A stretch of DNA of 64,000 nucleotides from Lachnospiraceae bacterium. GTDB lineage: Bacteria; Bacillota; Clostridia; Lachnospirales; Lachnospiraceae. The DNA is taken from NCBI GenBank assembly GCA_017550165.1, contig JAFZQH010000025.1, positions 1 to 64,000 of the forward strand. Reading direction: 5' to 3'. This document shows positions 37,393 to 45,662 of this stretch, piece after piece (within the stretch, counting starts at the first letter, position 1; each line of letters begins with the position of its first letter). The position numbers were made by a program, and so were the translations under genes. The notes beneath the pieces were generated by a model. The model was not told where the DNA came from. It saw nothing but the letters and a program-made list of their open reading frames with translations, and made no database searches.

Positions 37393-37419
37393 AGCAGGGC
37401 ACCCACCGGGCACCCTGCT
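37393..37419 (-). terminator. Terminator of the metY-cysK operon
   Basis: A twelve-base-pair stem joins 37393-37404 and 37408-37419 with a 3-base loop and two G-U pairs, followed on the minus strand by TTTTGTTTT. Confidence 0.85.
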
Positions 37420-37437
37420 GCTTTGAACTTTATATTT

Positions 37438-38370
37438 TTACTCTGTAAAGAGGGCTGTTGAGTAATATCTGTCACCGCTGTCGGGAAGAAGGGCTACTAT
37501 AACCTTACCCTTGTTCTCCGGACGTTTAGCCAGCTCTATGGCTCCGAAGAGAGCTGCTCCTGAAGAGATACCTACTGAGATTCCCTCCTTTTTGGCAAGA
37601 AGCTTGGCTGTTGCAAATGCGTCATCATTCTTCGCTCTGAATATCTCGTCATATACTTTGGTATTAAGTACATCGGGAACAAATCCTGCTCCGATTCCCT
37701 GGATCTTATGGGCTCCGGGAGTTCCTTCGGAAAGAACCGGTGAATCATCGGGCTCTAATGCAACAACTTTAACATTGGGGTTCTGCTCCTTAAGGTACTC
37801 TCCCGTTCCTGTTACGGTTCCGCCTGTGCCGACACCCGCAATGAATATATCTACCTTACCATCTGTATCTTTCCAGATCTCCGGGCCTGTGGTCGCCTTA
37901 TGGATAGCCGGGTTAGCCGGGTTTACGAACTGGCCGGGAATGAAGCTGTTCGGGATCTCCTTCGAAAGCTCTTCTGCCTTGGCAATGGCTCCCTTCATTC
38001 CCTTGGCGCCTTCTGTCAGCACAAGCTCTGCACCGTATGCCTTAAGGATGTTTCTTCTCTCAACACTCATGGTCTCGGGCATGGTAAGGATAATTCGATA
38101 TCCCTTGGCTGCTGCTATTGCTGCAAGACCTATTCCGGTATTACCACTGGTGGGCTCGATGATAACGGAGCCTTCCTTTAACTGACCCTTCTTCTCAGCG
38201 TCCTCGATCATAGCCTTTGCGATACGATCCTTAACGCTTCCTGCCGGATTGAAGTACTCCAGCTTAACAAGGATCGTTGCCTCAAGGCCCAGATCCTTTT
38301 CAATATTAACTACTTCTACTAAGGGTGTATTTCCTATAAGTCCTAATGTTCCTTTATATATATTTGCCAT
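37438..38370 (-). CDS. cysK: Cysteine synthase A (O-acetylserine sulfhydrylase)
   Basis: The 310-residue fold-type II PLP enzyme has Lys47 in [11 protein letters not shown], substrate loop [10 protein letters not shown] and phosphate loop [15 protein letters not shown]. It makes cysteine from O-acetylserine and sulfide in the cytoplasm. It lies 22 bp downstream of the OAH sulfhydrylase gene, so both sulfide-fixing routes are cotranscribed, and a terminator follows immediately. Confidence 0.95.
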   Translation of the reverse strand: MANIYKGTLGLIGNTPLVEVVNIEKDLGLEATILVKLEYFNPAGSVKDRIAKAMIEDAEKKGQLKEGSVIIEPTSGNTGIGLAAIAAAKGYRIILTMPETMSVERRNILKAYGAELVLTEGAKGMKGAIAKAEELSKEIPNSFIPGQFVNPANPAIHKATTGPEIWKDTDGKVDIFIAGVGTGGTVTGTGEYLKEQNPNVKVVALEPDDSPVLSEGTPGAHKIQGIGAGFVPDVLNTKVYDEIFRAKNDDAFATAKLLAKKEGISVGISSGAALFGAIELAKRPENKGKVIVALLPDSGDRYYSTALFTE

Positions 38371-38392
38371 GATCTTTTACCTTCTTTCATAA

Positions 38393-39670
38393 TTATATTG
38401 CTTTAAATCCGTTCTCAAGGTCTGCAATGATGTCGTCTATGTGCTCTGTTCCGATGGATAACCTGATTGTGCCGGGGGTGATACCCTGGTCAGCCAGTTC
38501 CTCTTCCGTAAGCTGTGAATGAGTTGTTGATGCCGGATGGATAACCAGGCTCTTAACATCCGCAACATTTGCCAGCAGTGAGAAGATCTTTAAGTTATCA
38601 ATGAACTTCCATGCTGCGTCCTGTCCGCCCTTGATCTCGAAGGTGAATATGGAAGCACCTCCGTTGGGGAAGTATTTCTTGTACAGTTCGTGATCCGGAT
38701 GGTCCGGCAGTGACGGATGGTTTACCTTCGTTACCTGGGGATGCTTAGCTAAGTACTCAACAACCTTCTTGGTGTTCTCTGCATGTCTGTCAAGGCGGAG
38801 GGACAATGTCTCAACTCCCTGTAAGAGAAGAAATGCGTTAAAGGGTGAGATTGCTGCTCCCTCGTCTCTTAAAAGGATAGCCCTTATGTATGTAACGAAA
38901 GCTGCAGGACCCGCAACATCTGCAAATGTGGCTCCGTGATAGCTGGGGTTGGGTGCTCCGATGTTAGGGTACTTACCGCTCTTCCAGTCGAACTTGCCGC
39001 CGTCCACGATGATACCGCCCAGAGTAGTTCCGTGTCCGCCAATGAACTTTGTTGCGGAATGAACAACTATATCTGCACCGTGCTCGAAGGGTCTGATAAG
39101 GTAGGGTGTTCCGAAGGTGTTATCAACTACCACCGGAAGCCCGTGTTTGTGTGCAATCTCAGATATCTTGTCGATATCGGGGATATCGCTGTTGGGATTA
39201 CCCAGAGTCTCAAGGTAGATGGCTCTCGTGTTATCTTTAATAGCTCCCTCAACCTCTGACAGGTTATGTGCGTCAACAAAAGTGGTCTCTACTCCGAATT
39301 CTGTCAGTGTGTGTGCCAGAAGATTATATGTTCCGCCGTAGATAGTCTTCTGTGCTACGATATGTCCGCCTTTGGCTGCCAGAGCCTGAATGGTATAGGT
39401 GATGGCTGCTGCGCCTGAAGCCACTGCCAGGGCTGCGCTTCCGCCCTCTAATGCCGCAAGTCTCTTTTCAAGAACATCCTGGGTAGAGTTGGTAAGTCTT
39501 CCGTAGATGTTTCCCGCATCCCTGAGACCGAAGCGGTCAGCAGCATGCTGGCTGTTGCGGAATACATAAGATGTTGTCTGGTAAATGGGCACCGCCCGGG
39601 AGTCTGTAGCCGGATCCGGCTCTTCCTGCCCTACATGTAACTGTAATGTCTCAAATTTATAATCGCTCAT
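38393..39670 (-). CDS. metY: O-acetylhomoserine sulfhydrylase (aminocarboxypropyltransferase)
   Basis: The 425-residue gamma-family PLP enzyme starts FETLQLHVGQEEPDPATDSR, typical of OAH sulfhydrylases, and has the PLP lysine in VVHSATKFIGGHGTT (near 209). It forms homocysteine from O-acetylhomoserine and sulfide, feeding methionine synthesis. The 92-bp leader holds a small hairpin with a GAAA loop (CCGTC/GACGG) before an AAGGAG ribosome site; I see no SAM riboswitch. It is followed by cysK. Confidence 0.93.
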   Translation of the reverse strand: MSDYKFETLQLHVGQEEPDPATDSRAVPIYQTTSYVFRNSQHAADRFGLRDAGNIYGRLTNSTQDVLEKRLAALEGGSAALAVASGAAAITYTIQALAAKGGHIVAQKTIYGGTYNLLAHTLTEFGVETTFVDAHNLSEVEGAIKDNTRAIYLETLGNPNSDIPDIDKISEIAHKHGLPVVVDNTFGTPYLIRPFEHGADIVVHSATKFIGGHGTTLGGIIVDGGKFDWKSGKYPNIGAPNPSYHGATFADVAGPAAFVTYIRAILLRDEGAAISPFNAFLLLQGVETLSLRLDRHAENTKKVVEYLAKHPQVTKVNHPSLPDHPDHELYKKYFPNGGASIFTFEIKGGQDAAWKFIDNLKIFSLLANVADVKSLVIHPASTTHSQLTEEELADQGITPGTIRLSIGTEHIDDIIADLENGFKAI

Positions 39671-39762
39671 AGTTTAATTCTCCTTCTTTTGCTAATAATA
39701 TCTGCCGTCTTTCGACGGTCTGTCTAAGATGATATTCTACCACATCTTTTTAAATGATGCCA

Positions 39763-40149
39763 TCAGTGTGTGCTGATACCGGTTCTCTTTTCATAGTCGT
39801 CCAGCGCAGATCCTATAGCCTCTTCCGCCAGGACCGAACAGTGCATCTTGTAATCCGGCAGCCCGTCAAGAGCCTCTGCAACAGCCTTATTGGTAAGCTT
39901 CCTGGCTTCCGATACCGGCTTACCCTTGATAAGCTCAGTAGCCATGGAGCTTGATGCTATTGCGCTTCCGCATCCGAAGGTCTCGAATTTGACATCCTCA
40001 ATAATGCCGTCTTCTATCTTGAGATACATTTTCATGATATCACCGCACTTGGCATTGCCGACTTCACCGATGCCGTTGGCGTCCTCTATCACTCCCACAT
40101 TCCGGGGATTCCGAAAATGCTCCATAACTTTTTCGCTGTAAAGTGCCAT
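39763..40149 (-). CDS. nifU: Fe-S cluster assembly scaffold, NifU/IscU type
   Basis: I choose ATG 40149 (MALYSEKVMEHFRNPRNVG), 8 bases after AGGAGG; another ATG lies 6 bases upstream. The 128-residue scaffold has the three cluster cysteines, in NAKCGDIM, FGCGSAIASSS and MHCSVLAEEAI (about 35, 60 and 104). It builds Fe-S clusters from sulfur delivered by the desulfurase encoded just upstream (nifS, gap about 16 bp). Confidence 0.93.
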   Translation of the reverse strand: MALYSEKVMEHFRNPRNVGVIEDANGIGEVGNAKCGDIMKMYLKIEDGIIEDVKFETFGCGSAIASSSMATELIKGKPVSEARKLTNKAVAEALDGLPDYKMHCSVLAEEAIGSALDDYEKRTGISTH

Positions 40150-40165
40150 TATCATATCCTCCTGA

Positions 40166-41350
40166 TCACAAAATGAATTCTTTCTTGCCTGCCTGTAAGT
40201 CTCTCCAGATGGGAGAGAAGCCTCTTAAGTATTCCACGACTTCCTTTACGGACTCAATTATGTAATCTACATCTTCATCTGTGGTATCCTCGTTTATGGT
40301 CAGTCTCAAGGATCCGTGGGCCACATCATGCACCCTTCCTATTGCAAGAAGTACGTGGCTGGGGTCCAGTGATCCGGATGTGCAGGCACTTCCTGATGAA
40401 GCAGCGATTCCCTTGTCATCAAGTAAGAGCAGGAGTGATTCTCCTTCGATCCCTTCAAAACAGAAATTGACGTTCCCCGGAAGCCTACAGACCTCGTCCC
40501 CGTTTAATGCTGAGTGGGGTATCTCCCTGAGACCTTTTATAAGCCGGTCTCTTTTCTCCTGAACCCTGGCTGACACTTTCTCCATAGTGGCCTCCGCTTC
40601 CTTTAGCGCTACCGCCATGGCTGCGATACCCGGTACATTCTCCGTTCCGGCCCGCTTGCCCTTCTCCTGGGCTCCGCCTTCTATAAGGTTCGTCAGCCTG
40701 ATGCCCTTCCTTGTATATAAGAATCCTACGCCTTTCGGCCCATGGAACTTATGTCCCGATGCTGACAGGAGGTCTATATTGTCAGCATCCACGTCTATGG
40801 GAAGGTGTCCCACTACCTGAACGGCATCTGTGTGGAAAATGACGCCCTTCTTTCTGCAAATGGCCCCGATCTCTCTGATGGGCTGTATCGTTCCTATCTC
40901 ATTGTTAGCATACATTATGGTAACAAGACAGGTGTCATCCCGGATGGCCGCCTCAACTTCTTCCGGCCTGATGATCCCGTTTTCGTGAACATCCAGCAGC
41001 GTTACCTCATATCCTTCCTTCTCTAGCTTCTGCAATGTGTGGAGGACTGCGTGATGCTCAAAGGCTGAGGAAATGATATGCTTCTTACCCTTCTTCCTGC
41101 CCAGCTCTGCCACGGACCTAATGGCCTGATTGTCTGCCTCGCTGCCGCCGGAGGTAAAAGTGATCTCCTTCGCGCTCGCACCAATGACTGATGCTACATC
41201 TTCCCTTGCCTTCTCCAGTACTTCCTTGGCCTGCTGGCCGAAGGTGTATAGGCTGGAAGGATTACCATATGTATCATTTATAAGAGAAACCATTGTCCTG
41301 ATGGCTGCCTCGCTCATCTTGGTTGTTGCTGCATTATCAGCATATATCAT
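40166..41350 (-). CDS. nifS: Cysteine desulfurase, NifS/IscS type
   Basis: The 394-residue class V aminotransferase-fold enzyme starts at ATG 41350 ([14 protein letters not shown]), preceded by AAAGGAGCC. The PLP lysine is in [14 protein letters not shown] and the catalytic cysteine loop in [14 protein letters not shown]. It takes sulfur from cysteine to the NifU scaffold encoded downstream. It has its own consensus promoter (41384-41413) that overlaps a CCTA/TAGG dyad, divergent from the Rrf2 gene. Confidence 0.94.
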   Translation of the reverse strand: MIYADNAATTKMSEAAIRTMVSLINDTYGNPSSLYTFGQQAKEVLEKAREDVASVIGASAKEITFTSGGSEADNQAIRSVAELGRKKGKKHIISSAFEHHAVLHTLQKLEKEGYEVTLLDVHENGIIRPEEVEAAIRDDTCLVTIMYANNEIGTIQPIREIGAICRKKGVIFHTDAVQVVGHLPIDVDADNIDLLSASGHKFHGPKGVGFLYTRKGIRLTNLIEGGAQEKGKRAGTENVPGIAAMAVALKEAEATMEKVSARVQEKRDRLIKGLREIPHSALNGDEVCRLPGNVNFCFEGIEGESLLLLLDDKGIAASSGSACTSGSLDPSHVLLAIGRVHDVAHGSLRLTINEDTTDEDVDYIIESVKEVVEYLRGFSPIWRDLQAGKKEFIL

Positions 41351-41383
41351 GGTTTCGGCTCCTTTCTCTTTATTCTGGTGCAT

Positions 41384-41413
41384 ATTATAAATCCCTTTTA
41401 CCTACCATGTCAA
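41384..41413 (-). promoter_or_regulatory. Sigma-A promoter of nifS-nifU
   Basis: On the minus strand, TTGACA (41408-41413), 18 bases, TATAAT (41384-41389). CCTA at 41401-41404 and TAGG at 41414-41417 form a dyad that brackets the -35, a position suited to repression. Confidence 0.8.
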
Positions 41414-41433
41414 TAGGTTTTTAAAAATTTTTC

Positions 41434-41466
41434 TTGATTTACCTATTTACCCTGCGGTATAATAGG
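41434..41466 (+). promoter_or_regulatory. Sigma-A promoter of the Rrf2 gene with overlapping dyad
   Basis: TTGATT (41434-41439), 18 bases, TATAAT (41458-41463). CCTA at 41442-41445 and TAGG at 41463-41466 bracket the spacer and -10. AATAGGT (41412-41418) and ACCTATT (41441-41447) also form a wider dyad linking the two promoters. Confidence 0.7.
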
Positions 41467-41500
41467 CAAAAGTAATCCTGTTAACGGAGGTGAAACATCA

Positions 41501-41902
41501 ATGATATCAACGCGTGGACGCTATGCCATCCGGGTTATGATGGATATTGCAGAACATGATACGGGAAAATATATTCCATTAAAAGATATAGCTGCCCGTC
41601 AGGAGATTTCAAAAAAGTATCTTGAGATAATAGTTAAAGATATGGTAGCCGGAGGGCTTCTTACAGGGGCTTCAGGAAAAGGAGGCGGCTATAAACTTAA
41701 CAGGACCCCGGAAGAATACAGCATAGGAGAAATCCTTGAACTGATGGAAGGAACTCTTGCATCCATTGCATGCCTTGCTACGGAAACCAACGACTGCCCC
41801 AGGAAAGCAGCCTGTGAGACTCTCCCCATGTGGGAAGAATATGACAAAATGGTCCATGATTTCTTTTACAATAAGAAGCTGTCTGATCTTCTGCCGAAAT
41901 AG
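41501..41902 (+). CDS. Rrf2 family transcriptional regulator (IscR/CymR-like)
   Basis: The 133-residue regulator has the Rrf2 winged helix (ISTRGRYAIRVMMDIA; IPLKDIAARQEISKKYLEII; wing SGKGGGYKLNR). Three cysteines in the dimer region, Cys91, Cys99 and Cys105 (spaced x7 and x5), match the Fe-S ligands of IscR-type members. It is divergent from nifS-nifU, so it probably senses Fe-S status and represses both promoters through the CCTA/TAGG sites seen between them. Adjacent cysK also makes a CymR-like cysteine role conceivable; the cysteines favour IscR-type sensing. Confidence 0.9.
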   Translation: MISTRGRYAIRVMMDIAEHDTGKYIPLKDIAARQEISKKYLEIIVKDMVAGGLLTGASGKGGGYKLNRTPEEYSIGEILELMEGTLASIACLATETNDCPRKAACETLPMWEEYDKMVHDFFYNKKLSDLLPK

Positions 41903-41920
41903 AACTATATTACAATTAAT

Positions 41921-41954
41921 GCCCGGTTGTTAAATTACGCTTTAATAACCGGGC
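41921..41954. terminator. Bidirectional terminator between the Rrf2 and antiporter genes
   Basis: A 14-bp stem (41921-41934 with 41941-41954, one G-U pair) with a 6-base loop, flanked by A/T-rich runs on both sides. It serves the convergent genes on both strands. Confidence 0.8.
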
Positions 41955-41959
41955 AATTA

Positions 41960-43237
41960 TTATCTGGCTTCGTTTGGTGTCCTGGCACTGCGCCGGGCTT
42001 CGGGAATGATCTCTCCTGCCTTGGTCAGGGAAATCTTCGTTAGTGTGGGACCGACCAGCTCATATATCAGGACGGAGAATAAAACAACATTCCTTATGAC
42101 GGCGCCATCCCCGAGATTAGCTGCAGTTAGAGCCATTCCCAGCGCCACTCCCGCCTGTGGGAAAAGAGTGATCCCCAGGTGTGCTGTTATGGCCTCGCTG
42201 CAATGAGTCATTTTACAGCTTATAAAGGCTCCGTAGTACTTACCTGCACATCTGGATATTATATAGATAATTCCTATGAGTAATACCACAGGGTTGGACA
42301 GGATCCGCAGGTCCAGCTCGGCTCCCGACAGTATAAAGAAAAGAATGCTTACCGGACTGGTCCAGCGATCCACTCTCCCCATCAGCTCTTCAGAAGTCTC
42401 GCATACATTACAGAATACAGTCCCCATCATCATGCATACCAGAAGCAGGGAGAATCCTACATGAACCCCTCCGACATCGAATTCCATCATGGATATTCCC
42501 ACCGTAAGAAGGACAAAGGATATTGAAAGGGACATTCTCTTGCTTCTTGAGTGAAAGTATACTTCCAGGAAGTTCAGAATGTATCCTGCCAGTATACCCA
42601 GTAAAAGGGAAAGAACTATTTCCACCAGCGGCTCCACAAGTACGCTTGTAACATTTACCGCTCCTGACTCCAGAGCATTTGCAACTCCGAAGGAGACCGA
42701 GAAGAGAACCAGCCCCACTGCATCATCTATAGCAACCACCATAAGCAGCAGTTTGGTCAGGGGACCGTCTGCTTTATACTGCTTAACAACCATGAGGGTA
42801 GCTGCCGGTGCAGTTGCCGCGGCTATGGAACCCAGCGTGACGGCGGATGATAATGAGATGATACCCGGGTCAATGATATGTGTAACGATCAGTGCTGCGT
42901 CAACCAGTATGGTGGTTCCCACAGCCTGTAATATCCCCACGGTGACCGCCTGTTTTCCCATTACCTTCAGCTGGGATAGGCGGAATTCATTGCCTATGGC
43001 GAAGGCAATAAATCCTAATGCCACCTGGGACAATATCTTTAATGAATCTACTATCTCAAGGGATGTAAATCCCAGCCCCAACACTCCGAACCGTCCTATA
43101 ACGAAGGGTCCTAAAAGCAAGCCCGTGATAAGATATGCCGTAACCGCCGGCAAATTAACGACCTTTGCCAGACGGGACATTAACAGCCCGCCAAGAAGTG
43201 CTATGGCCAGGCATAGCAGCGTTTCTTCCGTATTCAT
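41960..43237 (-). CDS. Cation:proton antiporter, CPA2 (KefB-like) family
   Basis: The 425-residue membrane protein has about 12 helices and the CPA2 start (NLPAVTAYLITGLLLGPFVIG). It has the conserved LGFIAFAIGNEF segment, VVAIDDAVGLVLFSV with the paired acidic residues of the ion site, and FFILSGAELDL. There is no C-terminal RCK domain. It exchanges Na+ or K+ for protons across the membrane; the cation is uncertain. It lies about 79 bp downstream of trmB. Confidence 0.87.
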   Translation of the reverse strand: MNTEETLLCLAIALLGGLLMSRLAKVVNLPAVTAYLITGLLLGPFVIGRFGVLGLGFTSLEIVDSLKILSQVALGFIAFAIGNEFRLSQLKVMGKQAVTVGILQAVGTTILVDAALIVTHIIDPGIISLSSAVTLGSIAAATAPAATLMVVKQYKADGPLTKLLLMVVAIDDAVGLVLFSVSFGVANALESGAVNVTSVLVEPLVEIVLSLLLGILAGYILNFLEVYFHSRSKRMSLSISFVLLTVGISMMEFDVGGVHVGFSLLLVCMMMGTVFCNVCETSEELMGRVDRWTSPVSILFFILSGAELDLRILSNPVVLLIGIIYIISRCAGKYYGAFISCKMTHCSEAITAHLGITLFPQAGVALGMALTAANLGDGAVIRNVVLFSVLIYELVGPTLTKISLTKAGEIIPEARRSARTPNEAR

Positions 43238-43316
43238 TGTGATCTCCTCTTCTTGCCCCTAAAAAATGTAGGATAATTATATCCCGTTTTAATTATTGCC
43301 CGTTTATTCGTCTGTA

Positions 43317-43961
43317 CTATTCATAATGAAAGATCATTTTGTATATGGGTTTATCCAGCTTGATAAACTTGGATTCGTACTCTGTCATTATGTTTCCTTC
43401 ATTCATTACCGGATCCCTGTGGAGGTTTTCCGTTTTGGCGTCCAGGACCCAGCCGGCCTCCCCGATCTCTTCCAGGGAAAACTCAAAAAGCTTCCCATTG
43501 TCCGTCTTGAACTCTATAAGACCTCCGGGTTTTAGTATCTGCCGGTACCTTCCCAGGAATTCCGAAGAGGTCAGCCGTCTCTTGGAATGCCGGTCCTTCG
43601 GCCAGGGATCCGAGAAGTTCAGGAATATCCGGCTTATCTCTTTTTCCGAAAAGATCTCCGGCAGTATCTCCGCATTAAGGCTTAAAAGGCGAAGATTCGG
43701 AATATCCTCCATCTCCCGGAGTTTTTGCACTGCGCGGATCTGGACGCTTGGATACTTCTCGATCCCTATGAAATTGATATCCGGATAGGTCAGGGCGTGT
43801 TCAATGATAAAGCGCCCCTTTCCCATGCCGATCTCAATAAATATGGGATTATCATTATTAAAGACCCTGTTCCAGGATCCTCTGGATTTTTGGGGATCTG
43901 TAATTGTATAGGGGCTTTCGGCTACTTCCTCCTCCGCCCCGGGAATGTTACGTAATCGCAT
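43317..43961 (-). CDS. trmB: tRNA (guanine-N7-)-methyltransferase
   Basis: The 214-residue TrmB has SAM motif FIEIGMGKGRFI (about 42-53), GIEKYPSVQIRA, and the family hallmark FLNFSDPWPKDRHSKRRL. It makes m7G46 in tRNA. It is divergent from dacF across about 200 bp in which I see no gene. Confidence 0.95.
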   Translation of the reverse strand: MRLRNIPGAEEEVAESPYTITDPQKSRGSWNRVFNNDNPIFIEIGMGKGRFIIEHALTYPDINFIGIEKYPSVQIRAVQKLREMEDIPNLRLLSLNAEILPEIFSEKEISRIFLNFSDPWPKDRHSKRRLTSSEFLGRYRQILKPGGLIEFKTDNGKLFEFSLEEIGEAGWVLDAKTENLHRDPVMNEGNIMTEYESKFIKLDKPIYKMIFHYE

Positions 43962-44162
43962 CTTTAATCCCTGACCATTCTTTTGTTGATTTATTATCCG
44001 ATATAAGATACCATTGAAAATGAGGGTATTCCGTTACCGTAGAACATTTTCGTAATATCTTTCTTTACGTATAACGTTCATTTTATCCCTTTTTTATTTT
44101 TTTTCAACACTTATTTTTGCTATATTTCGGAAGGCCCTATCAGATTTATTCGGGAGAATTAC

Positions 44163-45500
44163 ATGAAGCTTAAAAGAAGGATCTCCTTCCTTATCATCAT
44201 ATTATCCATCATCCTATGTTATACCGAACCCGTCTCCGCCAAGGTCACCTGGCCCTCCGCCCCCGGAGTCAGCTCCGATGGTGCTATCATTATGGATGCA
44301 GCCACCGGCGCCGTCCTTTTCTCAAAGAATATCAATAAGGAAATGTATCCCGCCAGCATTACCAAGATAATGACTGTGCTCCTTGTTCTTGAGAACTGTT
44401 CCATGGATCAGACCGTCACATTTTCCAGAGATGCCGTGTATAACATAGAATTCGGGAGCAACCACATCGGAATGACGGTGGGAGAGCAGATCACGGTAGA
44501 GCAGGCCCTCTACGGAATATGCCTGGAATCCGCAAATGAAGTGTGTAACGGCGTAGGGGAGCTTATCGCCGGATCCCAGGAGAAGTTTGTGGACATGATG
44601 AATACCCGGGCCAAGGAGCTGGGCTGCAAACATACACATTTCATGAACGCCAACGGTCTTCATGATAAGCAGCATTATTCCAGTCCCTACGATATGGCGC
44701 TGATCGCCAGGGAGTGCCTTAAACACGCGGATTTCAAGCGGATCGCCGGGACCAAGTCCTATGAGCTTGCTCCCACCAATAAGACCTCGGAAGTAAGGTA
44801 TCTTAACAATCAGCATAAGATGTTTCCCGGGAAAAAATATGAATACGACGGTTTTGAATGCGGGAAGACAGGCTTTACCGACCAGGCCCTCAACACCCTG
44901 GTAACCATTGCAAAGCGCGATGATCTGGAGCTTATCTGTGTTACCATGCACGGCAACCAGACCCACTATCCCGATACCACCGCCCTGTTAAACTACGGCT
45001 TCAAGCACTATAAGGATGTGGCCATATCTTCCATGGACGAGAACCTGAAGAATGACTACTATCCTGAAAATGAGAGCATCCTGAAGGACTTCCTGGGAGA
45101 TTGCAAGGACTACACCTTTGAATACGACAAATCAGCAGTCCTTACGCTTCCGGATACGGCTTCCTTTTCCGATTATGTTCCCAAATTATCCGATCCGAAG
45201 ACCGAGGGGGATACCCTTTCCGCCAATATTAAGTACTATTATGGAGAGGACATTATGGGGACTGTCCCTGTGACATTGAAAAAGAACGAACCTGTGGCCG
45301 CCACCCCCGGCAGCCAACCCACAGAAGATAAGACCCCTCTGATCTTTACTATCCTGAAGATCCTGCTGATAGTCATCCTGGTTGTTGTTGTAGGCTTTGT
45401 CATCCTCTATCTATACGCCAGAAATGAAGTAAAGAAGCGGCGCAGGAGACGGAGGCGCAGACGCTACGAAGAAGAGGAATACGATCGGCGGCGTAGATAG
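44163..45500 (+). CDS. D-alanyl-D-alanine carboxypeptidase (DacF/PBP5 type)
   Basis: The 445-residue S11 serine peptidase has a signal peptide cleaved after VSA (about 26). The active-site motifs are SxxK (Ser65-Lys68 in YPASITKIM), SAN (SANEVCNG) and KTG (CGKTGFTD). A C-terminal domain follows, then a Pro/Lys linker, one membrane helix (about 395-420) and a very basic/acidic tail (RRRRRRRRR then EEEEYDRRRR). It trims the terminal D-Ala of peptidoglycan stem peptides at the outer membrane face. A GGGAG ribosome site precedes ATG 44163. The stop touches the large nested palindrome. Confidence 0.92.
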   Translation: MKLKRRISFLIIILSIILCYTEPVSAKVTWPSAPGVSSDGAIIMDAATGAVLFSKNINKEMYPASITKIMTVLLVLENCSMDQTVTFSRDAVYNIEFGSNHIGMTVGEQITVEQALYGICLESANEVCNGVGELIAGSQEKFVDMMNTRAKELGCKHTHFMNANGLHDKQHYSSPYDMALIARECLKHADFKRIAGTKSYELAPTNKTSEVRYLNNQHKMFPGKKYEYDGFECGKTGFTDQALNTLVTIAKRDDLELICVTMHGNQTHYPDTTALLNYGFKHYKDVAISSMDENLKNDYYPENESILKDFLGDCKDYTFEYDKSAVLTLPDTASFSDYVPKLSDPKTEGDTLSANIKYYYGEDIMGTVPVTLKKNEPVAATPGSQPTEDKTPLIFTILKILLIVILVVVVGFVILYLYARNEVKKRRRRRRRRRYEEEEYDRRRR

Positions 45501-45654
45501 CGATTCACAGTTAACATAACGGTCATTCATAATCCTCTCTACGTTCGGATTATTCATGTCGTTATGTTCCTGCTTCGCAGTATAACAAAAGACATAAAAC
45601 AGCATTAACAAGCAAGCTTGTATGCTGCTTTATGTCTTTTTTAACTGTGAATCG
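45501..45654. repeat. Nested palindromic element between convergent dacF and the surface operon
   Basis: Perfect 14-bp terminal inverted repeats, CGATTCACAGTTAA (45501-45514) and TTAACTGTGAATCG (45641-45654), enclose three smaller hairpins. The first is a long imperfect stem (45513-45568, AACATAACG/CGTTATGTT plus ATAATCC/GGATTAT). The second is a mini stem CTGC-TTC-GCAG (45570-45580). The third is a strong hairpin with T-tracts (45587-45640). GTTAT at 45561-45565 can pair instead with ATAAC at 45582-45586. The right-hand hairpin acts as a terminator on both strands. It looks like a MITE-type insertion or a multibranched structured RNA. Confidence 0.7.
45589..45640. terminator. Bidirectional terminator inside the nested palindrome
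   Basis: AAGACATAAA and CAGCAT pair with ATGCTG and TTTATGTCTT around an ACAAG/CTTGT tip. TTTTTT follows on the plus strand and TTTTGTT on the minus strand, so it ends both dacF and the sortase operon. Confidence 0.8.
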
Positions 45655-45662
45655 TAAAGATT

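Noticed and set aside
39671..39762. SAM riboswitch before the OAH sulfhydrylase gene
   Set aside because: The leader is 92 bases with one small GNRA-loop hairpin and none of the S-box helices.
45501..45654. Complete insertion sequence
   Set aside because: There are terminal inverted repeats but no transposase frame in the 154 bp, so at most a non-autonomous element.
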